This document shows positions 1-7,593 of a DNA stretch of 64,000 bases, piece by piece (the stretch's first letter is position 1; each line of letters starts with the position of its first letter). The translations under genes were made by a program, and so were the position numbers. The stretch spans positions 62,001-126,000 of the forward strand of contig NZ_ML708614.1 of NCBI RefSeq assembly GCF_008831305.1, read 5' to 3'. The stretch is from Kocuria coralli (GTDB lineage: Bacteria > Actinomycetota > Actinomycetes > Actinomycetales > Micrococcaceae). The notes beneath the pieces were generated by a model, which had not been told where the DNA came from, did not search any database, and was given only the letters and a program-made list of their open reading frames with translations.

Positions 1-1260
1 CGGAGCCCCTGCGGCAATACGCAGGGCGTCCTCGACGGCGATCGGCCCGTATCCGACCAGGTGTGCTGGCTGGTCGCCGTAGCCGGGGTCTTCAATGCCT
101 CCAGCCAACGCTTCATCGAGATCCGGGTCATGAGCGAGGACGCCGGTAGCCGGGACCATGATCGAGACCTGTCCTCTGATCCCGCGAGCGATGCCCGAGG
201 ATTCGGGCAGCTCACCGTCGAGCAGCAGATCGGCCAGTACATCGGCCCGCTTCTCACCCATCGAACGATGCTCCTCCATCCAGATGCCAGAGCCCGGACG
301 GTCCTGGAGGTCTGGGTCGGAATGCCGATCCAGCTGTTGCCCTTCTCCTGGTGCGGCGTCGTCGAGGGTGCCGGCCAGGTGACGGATCCTGGCGCCGATC
401 GCCGTGGCTGTCGGGGCATCCAGCAGGGCCGTCAGATACGCCAGCCCGTCGTCGTCCGGGGACACCCACACATCACGTCGGCGCCTGGCCGCGTTGCAGG
501 CCCGCTGAGCCGCCGCGGCTCCGAGCCCGGCACGGCGCCGACGGGCGTAGTTGGACAGCTGTGCCGTGGTGACATGCGGGGCCCGGGCGAGAAGGTCTTC
601 TACCAGGACGGTGGCCTTGTGCTCCAGATCCGCAGCCTCCTCCTGGGCCCTCTCCAAAACGTCTCCGGTCAAGGTCCGTAGAGCACGGCGAGTGGGGGCC
701 TGCTCCGTCAGGGCTTGCCAATGAGCGAGGATCACTCGTGCCTGTCCCCAGGTGATCTCGCCGTCTTCCAAGGCGGCCAGGGCTACGGGGAGGTCACCGG
801 CGAAAATGAGGGCCTCGGCGACGGTGGCCCTGGCGGTGCCGGCCGGCAGCATCAAGGCCACCGAGATCTCCGCGGCGACATCACGCAGGACCAGGTCCGA
901 CGATCCTTGAGCCAGCGTCGCAGCCGGCTCCTGCTGAGCCTGTTCCCCATGGCGGGCCCTGGCCTCCTCGTAGAGGCCTGCGATCAGCCGGAGCAGGCGG
1001 CCCCGGGCGGAGGCCTCCGCTCTGACCATCTGCTGGATCCCGGCCACCAGCTGCTCCGCCGGGGCTCCGTTCAGATACGTCAGTTCCGGTGGAGGAGAGT
1101 CACGATGAACGCCGTCGTGATGGGCCTGATCGCGAGAGAGGCGACCCCGGCTCGCGTTTCCACGAACCCCCGCACCGTAAGGCCCTCCCCCGCTCTGCTC
1201 CCCAGCAGCGGAAGGCTGATCGTCGAATGGGTCGAACCCCATCCCACCTGCCCCGTCCAT
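1..1260 (-). CDS. DUF222 domain / HNH endonuclease-type protein, C-terminus cut by window edge
   Basis: Reverse-strand frame open from the ATG at 1260 to base 1 with no stop (420 codons). An in-frame TGA lies two codons before the ATG, and a GGGAG about nine bases upstream can serve as ribosome site, so the start is well placed. The protein opens with an acidic/Gly-Pro-rich stretch (about 60 residues), then a helical segment of DUF222 type with phrases such as DGEITWGQARVI, a basic patch NAARRRRDVWV and EHRSMGEKRADVLADLLLDG. In family members an HNH nuclease motif follows in the C-terminal quarter; here it would lie outside the window. DUF222/HNH proteins occur in many copies in actinobacteria and their role is unsettled. 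The family call is from pattern memory. Confidence 0.85.
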   Translation of the reverse strand, partial: MDGAGGMGFDPFDDQPSAAGEQSGGGPYGAGVRGNASRGRLSRDQAHHDGVHRDSPPPELTYLNGAPAEQLVAGIQQMVRAEASARGRLLRLIAGLYEEARARHGEQAQQEPAATLAQGSSDLVLRDVAAEISVALMLPAGTARATVAEALIFAGDLPVALAALEDGEITWGQARVILAHWQALTEQAPTRRALRTLTGDVLERAQEEAADLEHKATVLVEDLLARAPHVTTAQLSNYARRRRAGLGAAAAQRACNAARRRRDVWVSPDDDGLAYLTALLDAPTATAIGARIRHLAGTLDDAAPGEGQQLDRHSDPDLQDRPGSGIWMEEHRSMGEKRADVLADLLLDGELPESSGIARGIRGQVSIMVPATGVLAHDPDLDEALAGGIEDPGYGDQPAHLVGYGPIAVEDALRIAAGAP

Positions 1261-1609
1261 AACTCAAGACTCCCACAGGGGTCAGACAGCACAAGGCGAT
1301 TCAGACCCAGGCCGGCGGGGCGGAGAACATGGAATCTCACGCCCCTTGGAGGCAACGCCATCGTCCCCACCATCCGGTTCGCTCCCGGCAAGGAATCCGC
1401 GCGCTCACCCCTGACCCGCGGTTTCCTCGACGTCGCCGGCCGCTACGGCACCCGTGTACTCGTGGTCGGGGAATCAGTCCCGCTGCAGTCGCCGGGGAAG
1501 CCCGGGCGCCCGATACGCGGTGATCGGACCATGCCCTCGCCCGCAAGGCGGAATCGCCGGGCGAGAGAGGGCTTCTCTTTATTTATCACAGCTGTGATAA
1601 TTTCGTTCC
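1261..1609. other. Intergenic region between DUF222 gene and ABC-F gene
   Basis: 349 bp between two divergent genes. The right end holds the promoter/operator described separately. Just upstream is an 8-bp stem (CTCGCCCG at 1536-1543 pairing with 1558-1565) followed by a T-rich run (1571-1584), which could act as a weak terminator shielding the ABC-F promoter. The rest shows no convincing reading frame with a ribosome site. Confidence 0.5.
1573..1602 (+). promoter_or_regulatory. Palindromic operator over the ABC-F gene promoter
   Basis: Bases 1583-1600 form a perfect 18-bp palindrome, TTATCACAGCTGTGATAA. Its right half contains GATAAT (1596-1601), a good -10 box preceded by TG at the extended position; a TTCTCT lies 17 bp further up (1573-1578) as a weak -35. 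The predicted transcription start falls on or next to the ATG at 1610, and no Shine-Dalgarno is present, so the mRNA is probably leaderless. A perfect palindrome covering the -10 box, with a TetR gene as second gene of the unit, is the classic layout of an autoregulated repressor. That the TetR binds here is inference. Confidence 0.7.
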
Positions 1610-3286
1610 ATGGCTTATCTCGACGTCGCCTCCGTGACCTACGCACTTCCAGACGGGCGTCCGCTGTTGGACGACCTGTCCCTCACCGTCGGCGCGGGAG
1701 AGCGCGTCGCGCTGATCGGCGCCAACGGGACGGGAAAGAGCACACTGCTGCGGATCATCACGAAGGAGGTCACCCCCGAACGGGGCGCCGTCGCCTGCAC
1801 GGGAACGCTGGGGGTGATGAGGCAGTTCGTCGCCGGTGGGACCGTCCACGAACTGCTGCTGTCAGTCGCCTCTTCGGCGATCCGCCGGGCGGCCGAACAC
1901 CTCTCGCGCTCCGAAAGGACCATGGCCGAGCAGGGCAGCACCGAATCGCAGATGGCCTTCGCCTCCGCGGTCACCGCGTGGGGCGACGCGGGAGGTTATG
2001 ACACGGAAGTGATGTGGGATGCCTGCACGGTCGCCGCACTCGGACTGCCGTTCGAACAATGCCGCGGCCGGCCGCTCTCGGCGCTATCGGGCGGTGAGCA
2101 GAAACGGCTCGCGCTGGAAGCCCTGTTGCGGGGACCGGCAGACCTGCTCCTGCTGGACGAACCGGACAACTCCCTCGACGTGCCGGGAAAACAATGGCTC
2201 GAGGACCGGCTCCGGGCCAGCGACAAGGGCATCCTCTACGTCAGCCACGACCGCGAGCTCCTGGCCCGGACCGCGACGACGATCGTGACCCTGGAACGCG
2301 GCGCCGCGGGCAACCGCGCGTGGACGCACCCCGGAGGCTTCGATTCCTATCACGAGGCGCGCCGACGGCGTTTCGAGCGTCTGGAGGAACTGCGCCGTCG
2401 CTGGGACGAGGACCATGCGAAGCTGCGCGCCCTCACGCAGATGTACAAGCAGAAGGCCGCCTACAACTCCGACATGGCCTCCCGCTACCGGGCGGCGCAG
2501 ACGCGCCTGGCCAGATTCGAACGGGAGGGGCCGCCCGAGGAACGGCCTCGTGAACAGCGCCTGACGATGCGCCTGCGGGGCGGGCGCACAGGCAAGCGTG
2601 CCCTCGTCTGCGCCCGGCTCGAGCTCACGGGCCTGATGCGTCCCTTCGATTTGGAGGCCCGGTACGGCGACCGGATCGCGATCCTCGGATCGAACGGTTC
2701 CGGGAAGTCGCATTTCCTCCGGCTGATCGCCGCCGGTGGCAGCGACCCGGAGCACGAGCGCGCATCCACCACGGGCGACATCGTGATCGAGCCCGTCCCC
2801 CATACGGGGACGGCGACCCTGGGCGCCCGCGTGAGCCCCGGGTGGTTCGTGCAGAACCGCGCACGCCCGGATCTGTCAGGGCGCACTCTCCTGGAGATCC
2901 TGCACCGAGGTGACGACCACCGGAACGGATTGGCAGAGGACGAGGCCTCCCGTGCCCTCGCACGATACGAACTCGTGCAAGCCGCCGAGCAGACATTCGA
3001 CTCGCTCTCGGGAGGACAACAGGCCAGGCTTCAGATCCTGCTCCTCGAACTCAGCGGCGCGACCATGCTGCTCCTGGACGAGCCTACCGACAATCTCGAT
3101 ATCATCTCCGCCGAGGCCCTGCAGCACGCACTGGATGCGTACAGCGGAACCGTGATCGCCGTGACGCACGATCGCTGGTTCGCCCGTGACTTCGACCGGT
3201 TCGTCGTCTTCGGAGCCGACGGCAACGTCCGCGAGACCGCGCAGCCGGCATGGGACGAGAGCCGCGTCGAGCGAGAGAGGAGCTGA
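1610..3286 (+). CDS. ABC-F family ATP-binding protein, probable ribosome-protection/antibiotic resistance type
   Basis: 558 residues, two ABC ATPase domains and no membrane segments, as in ABC-F proteins that act on the ribosome rather than in transport. Domain 1: Walker A GANGTGKS (37-44), signature LSGGEQ (159-164), Walker B LLLLDEP (about 179-185), switch SHD (212-214). Between the domains (about 245-325) is a charged, Arg/Glu-rich helical linker like the P-site-tRNA interaction motif. Domain 2: GSNGSGKS, LSGGQQ and LLLDEPTDNLD. The ATG at 1610 has no ribosome site and sits at the predicted transcription start. Pairing with a TetR repressor suggests drug-inducible expression, as for macrolide/lincosamide/pleuromutilin resistance ABC-Fs. 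The actual drug cannot be read from sequence; a housekeeping EttA-like role is less likely. Confidence 0.85.
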   Translation: MAYLDVASVTYALPDGRPLLDDLSLTVGAGERVALIGANGTGKSTLLRIITKEVTPERGAVACTGTLGVMRQFVAGGTVHELLLSVASSAIRRAAEHLSRSERTMAEQGSTESQMAFASAVTAWGDAGGYDTEVMWDACTVAALGLPFEQCRGRPLSALSGGEQKRLALEALLRGPADLLLLDEPDNSLDVPGKQWLEDRLRASDKGILYVSHDRELLARTATTIVTLERGAAGNRAWTHPGGFDSYHEARRRRFERLEELRRRWDEDHAKLRALTQMYKQKAAYNSDMASRYRAAQTRLARFEREGPPEERPREQRLTMRLRGGRTGKRALVCARLELTGLMRPFDLEARYGDRIAILGSNGSGKSHFLRLIAAGGSDPEHERASTTGDIVIEPVPHTGTATLGARVSPGWFVQNRARPDLSGRTLLEILHRGDDHRNGLAEDEASRALARYELVQAAEQTFDSLSGGQQARLQILLLELSGATMLLLDEPTDNLDIISAEALQHALDAYSGTVIAVTHDRWFARDFDRFVVFGADGNVRETAQPAWDESRVERERS

Positions 3287-3291
3287 AGGGC

Positions 3292-3960
3292 ATGCCTGCA
3301 CGGATCGATCCCGCCCGCAGAAGGCAGCAAGTGGTGGAGGCGGCGTTCCGCCTGGTCGTGGCCGAAGGCATCGAGGGCCTGACCCTCAGGAGGGTCGCCG
3401 ACGCATCGCACCTGAATATCGGCTCGGTCCGACACTACTTCGACGGCCATCAGGACCTGCTCGCGGCCGCGGCCCAGGAGGCCGGCGATCGTATGGGGCG
3501 CAGGCTGGCCAGGCACCCTCTCGAGCATCTGGACGGACTCGACGGCGAGGCCGCCGTCGACGCCCTGCAGGCACTGGTCGAGGAGGTACTGCCCGTTGAC
3601 GAGGACCGGCGGGGCGAGGCCATCGTGGTGGTCGAGCTGATCATGGCCTCCCGCACCCGGCCCGTCTTCCAGGCGATGGCCGCACGCATGGCCTCGGACC
3701 TCTCGATGGTGGCCCATGACGCGCTGGCGACACTGGGCGTATCCGACCCCCGGATGCGCGCAGCCCAGCTCACAGCCACCATCGGCGGCCTCACCCTCGA
3801 CGCCGTGACCCCGCACGGGGCGCTGACCGTCGGCCAGCTGCGCGCGACCCTGCGCGCACAGCTGCGGATGCTGCTCGGATCAGCCGGCATCGAAGGAGAT
3901 CGCGGGGCACCGGTAGACCAGCCGGAGACCCGCTCCGATCAGTGCTCCTCGCCGCGATAG
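3292..3960 (+). CDS. TetR family transcriptional regulator
   Basis: About 222 residues. The N-terminal 60 residues form a TetR DNA-binding domain (RRRQQVVEAAFRLVVAEG, then GLTLRRVADASHLNIGSVRHYF as the helix-turn-helix); the rest is a helical ligand-binding part with hydrophobic stretches. The ATG at 3292 is preceded by GAGAGGAG and GAAGGG and lies five bases after the ABC-F stop, so the two genes form one unit. It is the likely repressor of the palindrome at 1583-1600. The last 22 bases overlap the end of the convergent SRPBCC gene. The ligand is unknown, plausibly the antibiotic that the ABC-F protein counters. Confidence 0.85.
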   Translation: MPARIDPARRRQQVVEAAFRLVVAEGIEGLTLRRVADASHLNIGSVRHYFDGHQDLLAAAAQEAGDRMGRRLARHPLEHLDGLDGEAAVDALQALVEEVLPVDEDRRGEAIVVVELIMASRTRPVFQAMAARMASDLSMVAHDALATLGVSDPRMRAAQLTATIGGLTLDAVTPHGALTVGQLRATLRAQLRMLLGSAGIEGDRGAPVDQPETRSDQCSSPR

Positions 3961-4601
3961 AAGGCGGTGGTGCGCAGTTCGGCGGCGCGTGCGTCCTCCT
4001 CGGGGGTTCCCGCATCGACGGAGGCCCGGGCCCACCGGTGGCTGGAGCCGGCCACGAACTCCCTGGCCTGGGGCGAGGTCTCCCAGCCCGAGGACTCGGG
4101 CGGCTTGGAGGCCCCGGTGGAGATGTGCAGGGCCAGCCCCAGCAGACCCAGCTCCCAGCCCACGCCCGTGGCGCCCGGACCGTAAGTTGCCCAGAAGTCG
4201 TTCGGGGTGTCCGCGCGGTGGACGAGAGTGAGCCGTGCACCCTCTTCCGCACCGGTTACGGCCTCCACGCTGACCTCGATGCGGGAGACCGCTCCGCCGA
4301 ACTCCCAGGTGGCGGCGAAATGCCGCGGGGGCTCGCAGCTCTCGACGGTGCCACCCGCATTGCCCTCCACCTGGTATCGGCCGCCGAGCTTCAGGTCGCC
4401 CGTGACCGGGGCGAACCACCGCGGCAGTCTCTCGGCATTGGTGCAGGCATCCCAGAGGTCATCGACGGTGGTCGCGTAGACCTGGCTGAGGCTGGACTGG
4501 ACACGCGCGACCTCCTCCTTCTGCTCGATGGTCAGCCCGCGCTCGACGGCGTCGAGCTGTCCGGCGATATCGACGGGCAGCTCCCCGGTCTCGTCACTCA
4601 T
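3939..4601 (-). CDS. SRPBCC (AHSA1-like) domain protein
   Basis: 220 residues. Residues about 35-160 have the START/Bet v1-like pattern of AHSA1 proteins: a start like SLSQVYATTVDDLWDACTNA, then RLPRWFAPVTGDLKLGGRYQVEGN and a strand-rich middle ending in a long helix around GVGWELGLLGLALH. Such proteins bind hydrophobic ligands in a cavity; the ligand is unknown. Its first eight bases overlap the end of the upstream ArsR gene, so the pair is translationally coupled, a very common actinobacterial arrangement. The C-terminal 50 residues (QAREFVAGSSHRWARASVDAG onward) are typical of this subgroup. No signal peptide, hence cytoplasmic. Confidence 0.85.
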   Translation of the reverse strand: MSDETGELPVDIAGQLDAVERGLTIEQKEEVARVQSSLSQVYATTVDDLWDACTNAERLPRWFAPVTGDLKLGGRYQVEGNAGGTVESCEPPRHFAATWEFGGAVSRIEVSVEAVTGAEEGARLTLVHRADTPNDFWATYGPGATGVGWELGLLGLALHISTGASKPPESSGWETSPQAREFVAGSSHRWARASVDAGTPEEDARAAELRTTAFYRGEEH

Positions 4602-4989
4602 CTCTGTCTCCCTCTCCTGGTACCGGTGCTTCCGGTACTCCCGGTGCGTTTCGCTCCTGCTCCATGCGCCGCTCTCGACGCCCGCGAGCGATCTCGGTGT
4701 CCAGTGCCGCGAACTTGGGCACCCAGAACCGCCGGAAGGCCGCGATCCACTGGTCCGCCTCCTGCAGGGGTGCAGGGTCGACCGAATAGAGCCGCCTGGC
4801 CCCCTGGGGGCGAACGGTGGCGAACCCGCTGTCGCGCAGCACCTTCAGATGCTGGGACACAGCGGGCTGACTGATGCCGAACTCCCCTCCGACGATGTCC
4901 GAGAGCTCGCCGGCGGAACGTTCCCCGCTCGCCATGAGCTCCAGGATCCTTCTCCTGACGGGGTCCCCCAGGATGTCGAGTGCGTGCAT
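4594..4989 (-). CDS. ArsR family winged-helix regulator
   Basis: 131 residues. The N-terminal 90 residues are an ArsR-type winged helix: MHALDILGDPVRRRILELM, then SAGELSDIVGG, the recognition helix ISQPAVSQHLKVLRDSGFATVRPQG and a wing with RRLYSVDP. The ELCVCDL metal-binding motif of arsenic/cadmium sensors is absent, fitting the non-metal subgroup paired with AHSA1/SRPBCC proteins. The ATG at 4989 lies close behind a GGAG and near the predicted transcription start. It probably represses its own operon through the inverted repeat at 4996-5037. Confidence 0.88.
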   Translation of the reverse strand: MHALDILGDPVRRRILELMASGERSAGELSDIVGGEFGISQPAVSQHLKVLRDSGFATVRPQGARRLYSVDPAPLQEADQWIAAFRRFWVPKFAALDTEIARGRRERRMEQERNAPGVPEAPVPGEGDRDE

Positions 4990-4995
4990 GGCTCC

Positions 4996-5037
4996 ATAGT
5001 TTCAGCTGTCGCTTATATAAGTCAATACTGAAGCTAT
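4996..5037. promoter_or_regulatory. Inverted repeat overlapping the arsR promoter
   Basis: ATAGTTTCAG (4996-5005) and CTGAAGCTAT (5028-5037) are inverted copies matching at nine of ten bases, with centres 32 bp apart, close to three helical turns. On the reverse strand a TTGACT (5020-5025) between them is a strong -35 box, and the downstream arm (AACTAT region, 4996-5001) falls at the -10 position. The transcription start would be about 4989-4990, giving almost no leader. Likely the ArsR operator; binding is inferred. Confidence 0.6.
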
Positions 5038-5058
5038 CGATGCCGGGGCGCACAGAGA

Positions 5059-5092
5059 ACCGCCCCCGGATCGGTACCGATCCGGGGGCGGT
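5059..5092. terminator. 34-bp perfect palindrome downstream of the beta-glucosidase gene
   Basis: Bases 5059-5092 are perfectly self-complementary, with no unpaired loop (centre GGTACC at 5073-5078). The stem is GC-rich with a CCCCCGG/CCGGGGG core and starts 17 bp after the beta-glucosidase stop. No long T-run follows, as is common for actinobacterial terminators. It also insulates the arsR promoter from read-through. Confidence 0.7.
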
Positions 5093-5108
5093 CAAGGACG
5101 GGCGTCCG

Positions 5109-7328
5109 TCAGGACTGCTGCGCCTTCTCGACGATCTTCACCATCTCCGTGCGCGGGAGCGGGAAGCCGTCCATCCTGCCCACGGGGAAGTTGGCCAGCA
5201 TCTTGAGCATGCCTGCGTCGTCATCGCCCATGCTCTCGTCCAGCGCGGCCTGCAGAAGAGGGCCGGCATTGGGATCGGCCAGGACCTCGTCGAACGAGGA
5301 CTCCAGGGTGATCGGCAGCTGGACCCGGTCACCGTCGATCTGCACCGTGGCGGACGTGCGCAGATCGCGACTGGAGGCCCCGACCTCGACCGTGTAGGTC
5401 CCGCTCTCGACGATCCAGCTGTCGACGCGGATGTCCCAGTAGGCCAGTTCCGCCCGGCTGAGGGTGAGGGTGACCTCCTTGGTCTCGTTCGGCTCCAGGG
5501 CGACGCTCCGGAACGCCTTGAGCTCGCGCGGCGGGCGCTGCACGGAGGAGCCGGGCAAGGAGGTGTAGGCCTGCACGACTTCGCGGCCGGCCACGGCACC
5601 GGTGTTGGTCACCGTGACCGTCACGACGACGTCGCCGTCCGCGTCCACCGAGGCCGAGGCGTCGCCGATGTCGAAAGTCGTGTAGGACAGGCCGTGGCCG
5701 AAGGGGAACCGGACATCCAGGCCCTTGGCGTCGTACCAGCGGTAACCGACCAGCAGCCCCTCGCCATAACGGGCGTGCCCGTTCTCACCGGGGAAGTTGC
5801 CGAAGGCAGGGGTATCGCTCAGGCGCAGCGGAATCGTCTCGGCGAGCTTGCCGGAGGGGTTGAGCACCCCGTAGAGGACGTCGGCCGTGCCACCGCCACC
5901 GGCCTGGCCGAGCAGCCAGCCCTCCAGGATCGCGGGCACCCGGTCGGCGAACGGGAGGTCGACGCCACCTCCATTGGAGAGAGTGACGACGACGTTGGGG
6001 TTGACCTCGAGCACCGCATCGAGGAGCTCCAGCTGAGCGGCGGGGAGGTCGATGTGCTCGCGGTCGTAGCCCTCCGACTCCTCGTGGGCGGGAACGCCCA
6101 GGAAGACCACGACCTTCTCCGCCTCGCCGGCGATGGCCACGGCCTCGGCCCGCAGAGCCTCGGCGTCCCCGGAGCCGTCGACCGTGTAGCCCTGGGCGAA
6201 GGCCACCTCGCCGTCGGCCAGGGCGCGGATCTCCTCCAGCCCCGTGTCGAGGCGGGTGGGGTTGATCTGGGACGAGCCGGCACCCTGGTAGCGCGGCGTC
6301 TCGGCGAACGTCCCGACCACCGCCACCTTCGTGCCACTGCTGAGCGGCAGGAAGCCATCGTCGTTCTTGAGCAGCACGATCGAACGGCCCGCGACCTCGC
6401 GGGCGAGGGTGTGATGCGCCTCGACGTCGAGGGGTCCGTCGACGGCCGGGCGGGTCAGGGACCTGCCGACGAGGTCGAGCACCCGCTGGACCACGGCGTC
6501 GAGCTCGGCCTCCTCGAGCTCACCGGCGCGAACCGCGGCCACGATCTCGGCGGGCGTGCGCCCGTTGCTGGAGGGCATCTCCAGGTCGAGACCGGCGCGA
6601 ACACCGGCCACCCGGTTGGACACGGCTCCCCAGTCGGAGACGACGAGGCCCTCGAAGCCCCAGTCGTCCCGCAGCACCTCGGTCAGCAGGAAGGGATCCT
6701 CCGATGCGAGGACGCCGTTGACCCGGTTGTAGGAGCACATCACCGTCCAGGGCTGGGCGCTCTTGACGACTCGCTCGAAGCCCCGCAGGTAGATCTCGCG
6801 CAGCGGCCGGGGGTCGACGTCGCTGGAGACCCGGAGGCGGTCGGTCTCCTGGTTGTTGGCGGCGAAGTGCTTCAGCGACGAGCCCACGCCCTTGGACTGG
6901 ATGCCCTGGACCAGGCCGGCCCCCATCGCCCCGGCGACGATCGGATCCTCCGACATGTATTCGAAGTTGCGGCCGCACAGGGGCGAGCGCTTGATGTTGA
7001 TCCCGGGGCCGAGGATGACGGCGACGTCCTCGATGGCCGACTCGGTCCCCAGCGCCTCACCGACCCGTTCCGCCAGATCGGGGTCGAACGTGGCGCTGAG
7101 CCCGACGGCCGGAGGGAAGCAGGTGGCCGGGACGCTGGCCGAGAGCCCCAGGTGATCCGATCCGCCCGACTGCTTGCGCAGGCCGTGCGGCCCGTCGGTC
7201 ATCATGATGGACGGGACACCGGCTCGCTCGACGCTCGCCGTGGTCCAGAAGTCGGCGCCGCTGGTCAGAGCGGCCTTCTCCTCGAGAGTGAGGTCGGAGA
7301 CGTTCGGCAGTTGAGGCGATTCAGACAT
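5109..7328 (-). CDS. Glycoside hydrolase family 3 beta-glucosidase, intracellular
   Basis: 739 residues from the ATG at 7328, which has GGGAG five bases upstream; the frame stays open further up but without a comparable site. N-terminal GH3 barrel: TDGPHGLRKQ (44-53), KHFAANNQETDR (153-164) and nucleophile Asp232 in GLVVSDWGAV. A second alpha/beta domain follows, then a fibronectin-III-like domain (about 570-660) and a C-terminal extension of roughly 90 residues. There is no signal peptide, so it should hydrolyse imported beta-glucosides such as cellobiose or gentiobiose in the cytoplasm. It diverges from the (broken) MFS transporter gene, which would have imported the substrate. Exact linkage specificity cannot be read. 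Confidence 0.9.
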   Translation of the reverse strand: MSESPQLPNVSDLTLEEKAALTSGADFWTTASVERAGVPSIMMTDGPHGLRKQSGGSDHLGLSASVPATCFPPAVGLSATFDPDLAERVGEALGTESAIEDVAVILGPGINIKRSPLCGRNFEYMSEDPIVAGAMGAGLVQGIQSKGVGSSLKHFAANNQETDRLRVSSDVDPRPLREIYLRGFERVVKSAQPWTVMCSYNRVNGVLASEDPFLLTEVLRDDWGFEGLVVSDWGAVSNRVAGVRAGLDLEMPSSNGRTPAEIVAAVRAGELEEAELDAVVQRVLDLVGRSLTRPAVDGPLDVEAHHTLAREVAGRSIVLLKNDDGFLPLSSGTKVAVVGTFAETPRYQGAGSSQINPTRLDTGLEEIRALADGEVAFAQGYTVDGSGDAEALRAEAVAIAGEAEKVVVFLGVPAHEESEGYDREHIDLPAAQLELLDAVLEVNPNVVVTLSNGGGVDLPFADRVPAILEGWLLGQAGGGGTADVLYGVLNPSGKLAETIPLRLSDTPAFGNFPGENGHARYGEGLLVGYRWYDAKGLDVRFPFGHGLSYTTFDIGDASASVDADGDVVVTVTVTNTGAVAGREVVQAYTSLPGSSVQRPPRELKAFRSVALEPNETKEVTLTLSRAELAYWDIRVDSWIVESGTYTVEVGASSRDLRTSATVQIDGDRVQLPITLESSFDEVLADPNAGPLLQAALDESMGDDDAGMLKMLANFPVGRMDGFPLPRTEMVKIVEKAQQS

Positions 7329-7486
7329 GGAAACTCCCGGAGGATGGACGGCGTCATTGCCGCATCCCAGGACGGGTGCGGTGCGAGAAACCGTAGCCGT
7401 TTGGATTTTGATCGACAAGGGCTTGCGAGCGGGCTACCAGCGGGTTACGCGTACCTTAACGAAACCTGAATCCTGCCTCTTGTGCT

Positions 7487-7511
7487 GAAAACCTAAACGG
7501 ACTAGGTTTTC
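7487..7511. promoter_or_regulatory. Inverted repeat in the beta-glucosidase/MFS divergent region
   Basis: GAAAACCTA (7487-7495) and TAGGTTTTC (7503-7511) form a perfect 9-bp inverted repeat around a 7-bp centre. It lies in the 265-bp region between the divergent beta-glucosidase and transporter genes. AT-rich arms and the absence of a T-tail favour a repressor operator over a terminator. The cognate regulator is not encoded next to it. Confidence 0.5.
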
Positions 7512-7593
7512 CTCGCATGAGGCGCAGTGTGGCGTCCGACACATTCGGATCCGTCATTCCCGCCGATCCCAAGATTGGCCATAGGAGGCAGGG

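Noticed and set aside
715-2001. Forward frame of 428 codons spanning the DUF222 gene and the ABC-F start
   Set aside because: Overlaps two better-supported genes in other frames and has no ribosome site or domain.
3250-3291. Upstream ATG (3250) as start of the TetR gene
   Set aside because: It lies inside the ABC-F coding end with no ribosome site; ATG 3292 has AGGAG and GAAGGG and matches family length.
4980-7469. Long open frame antisense to the beta-glucosidase gene
   Set aside because: High GC leaves the opposite strand open. The protein is rich in Gly/Arg/His/Asp with no domain, while the other strand encodes a clear GH3 enzyme.
7496-7511. The inverted repeat at 7487-7511 as a terminator
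   Set aside because: It lies between divergent gene starts, has AT-rich arms and no T-tail, so an operator is more likely.
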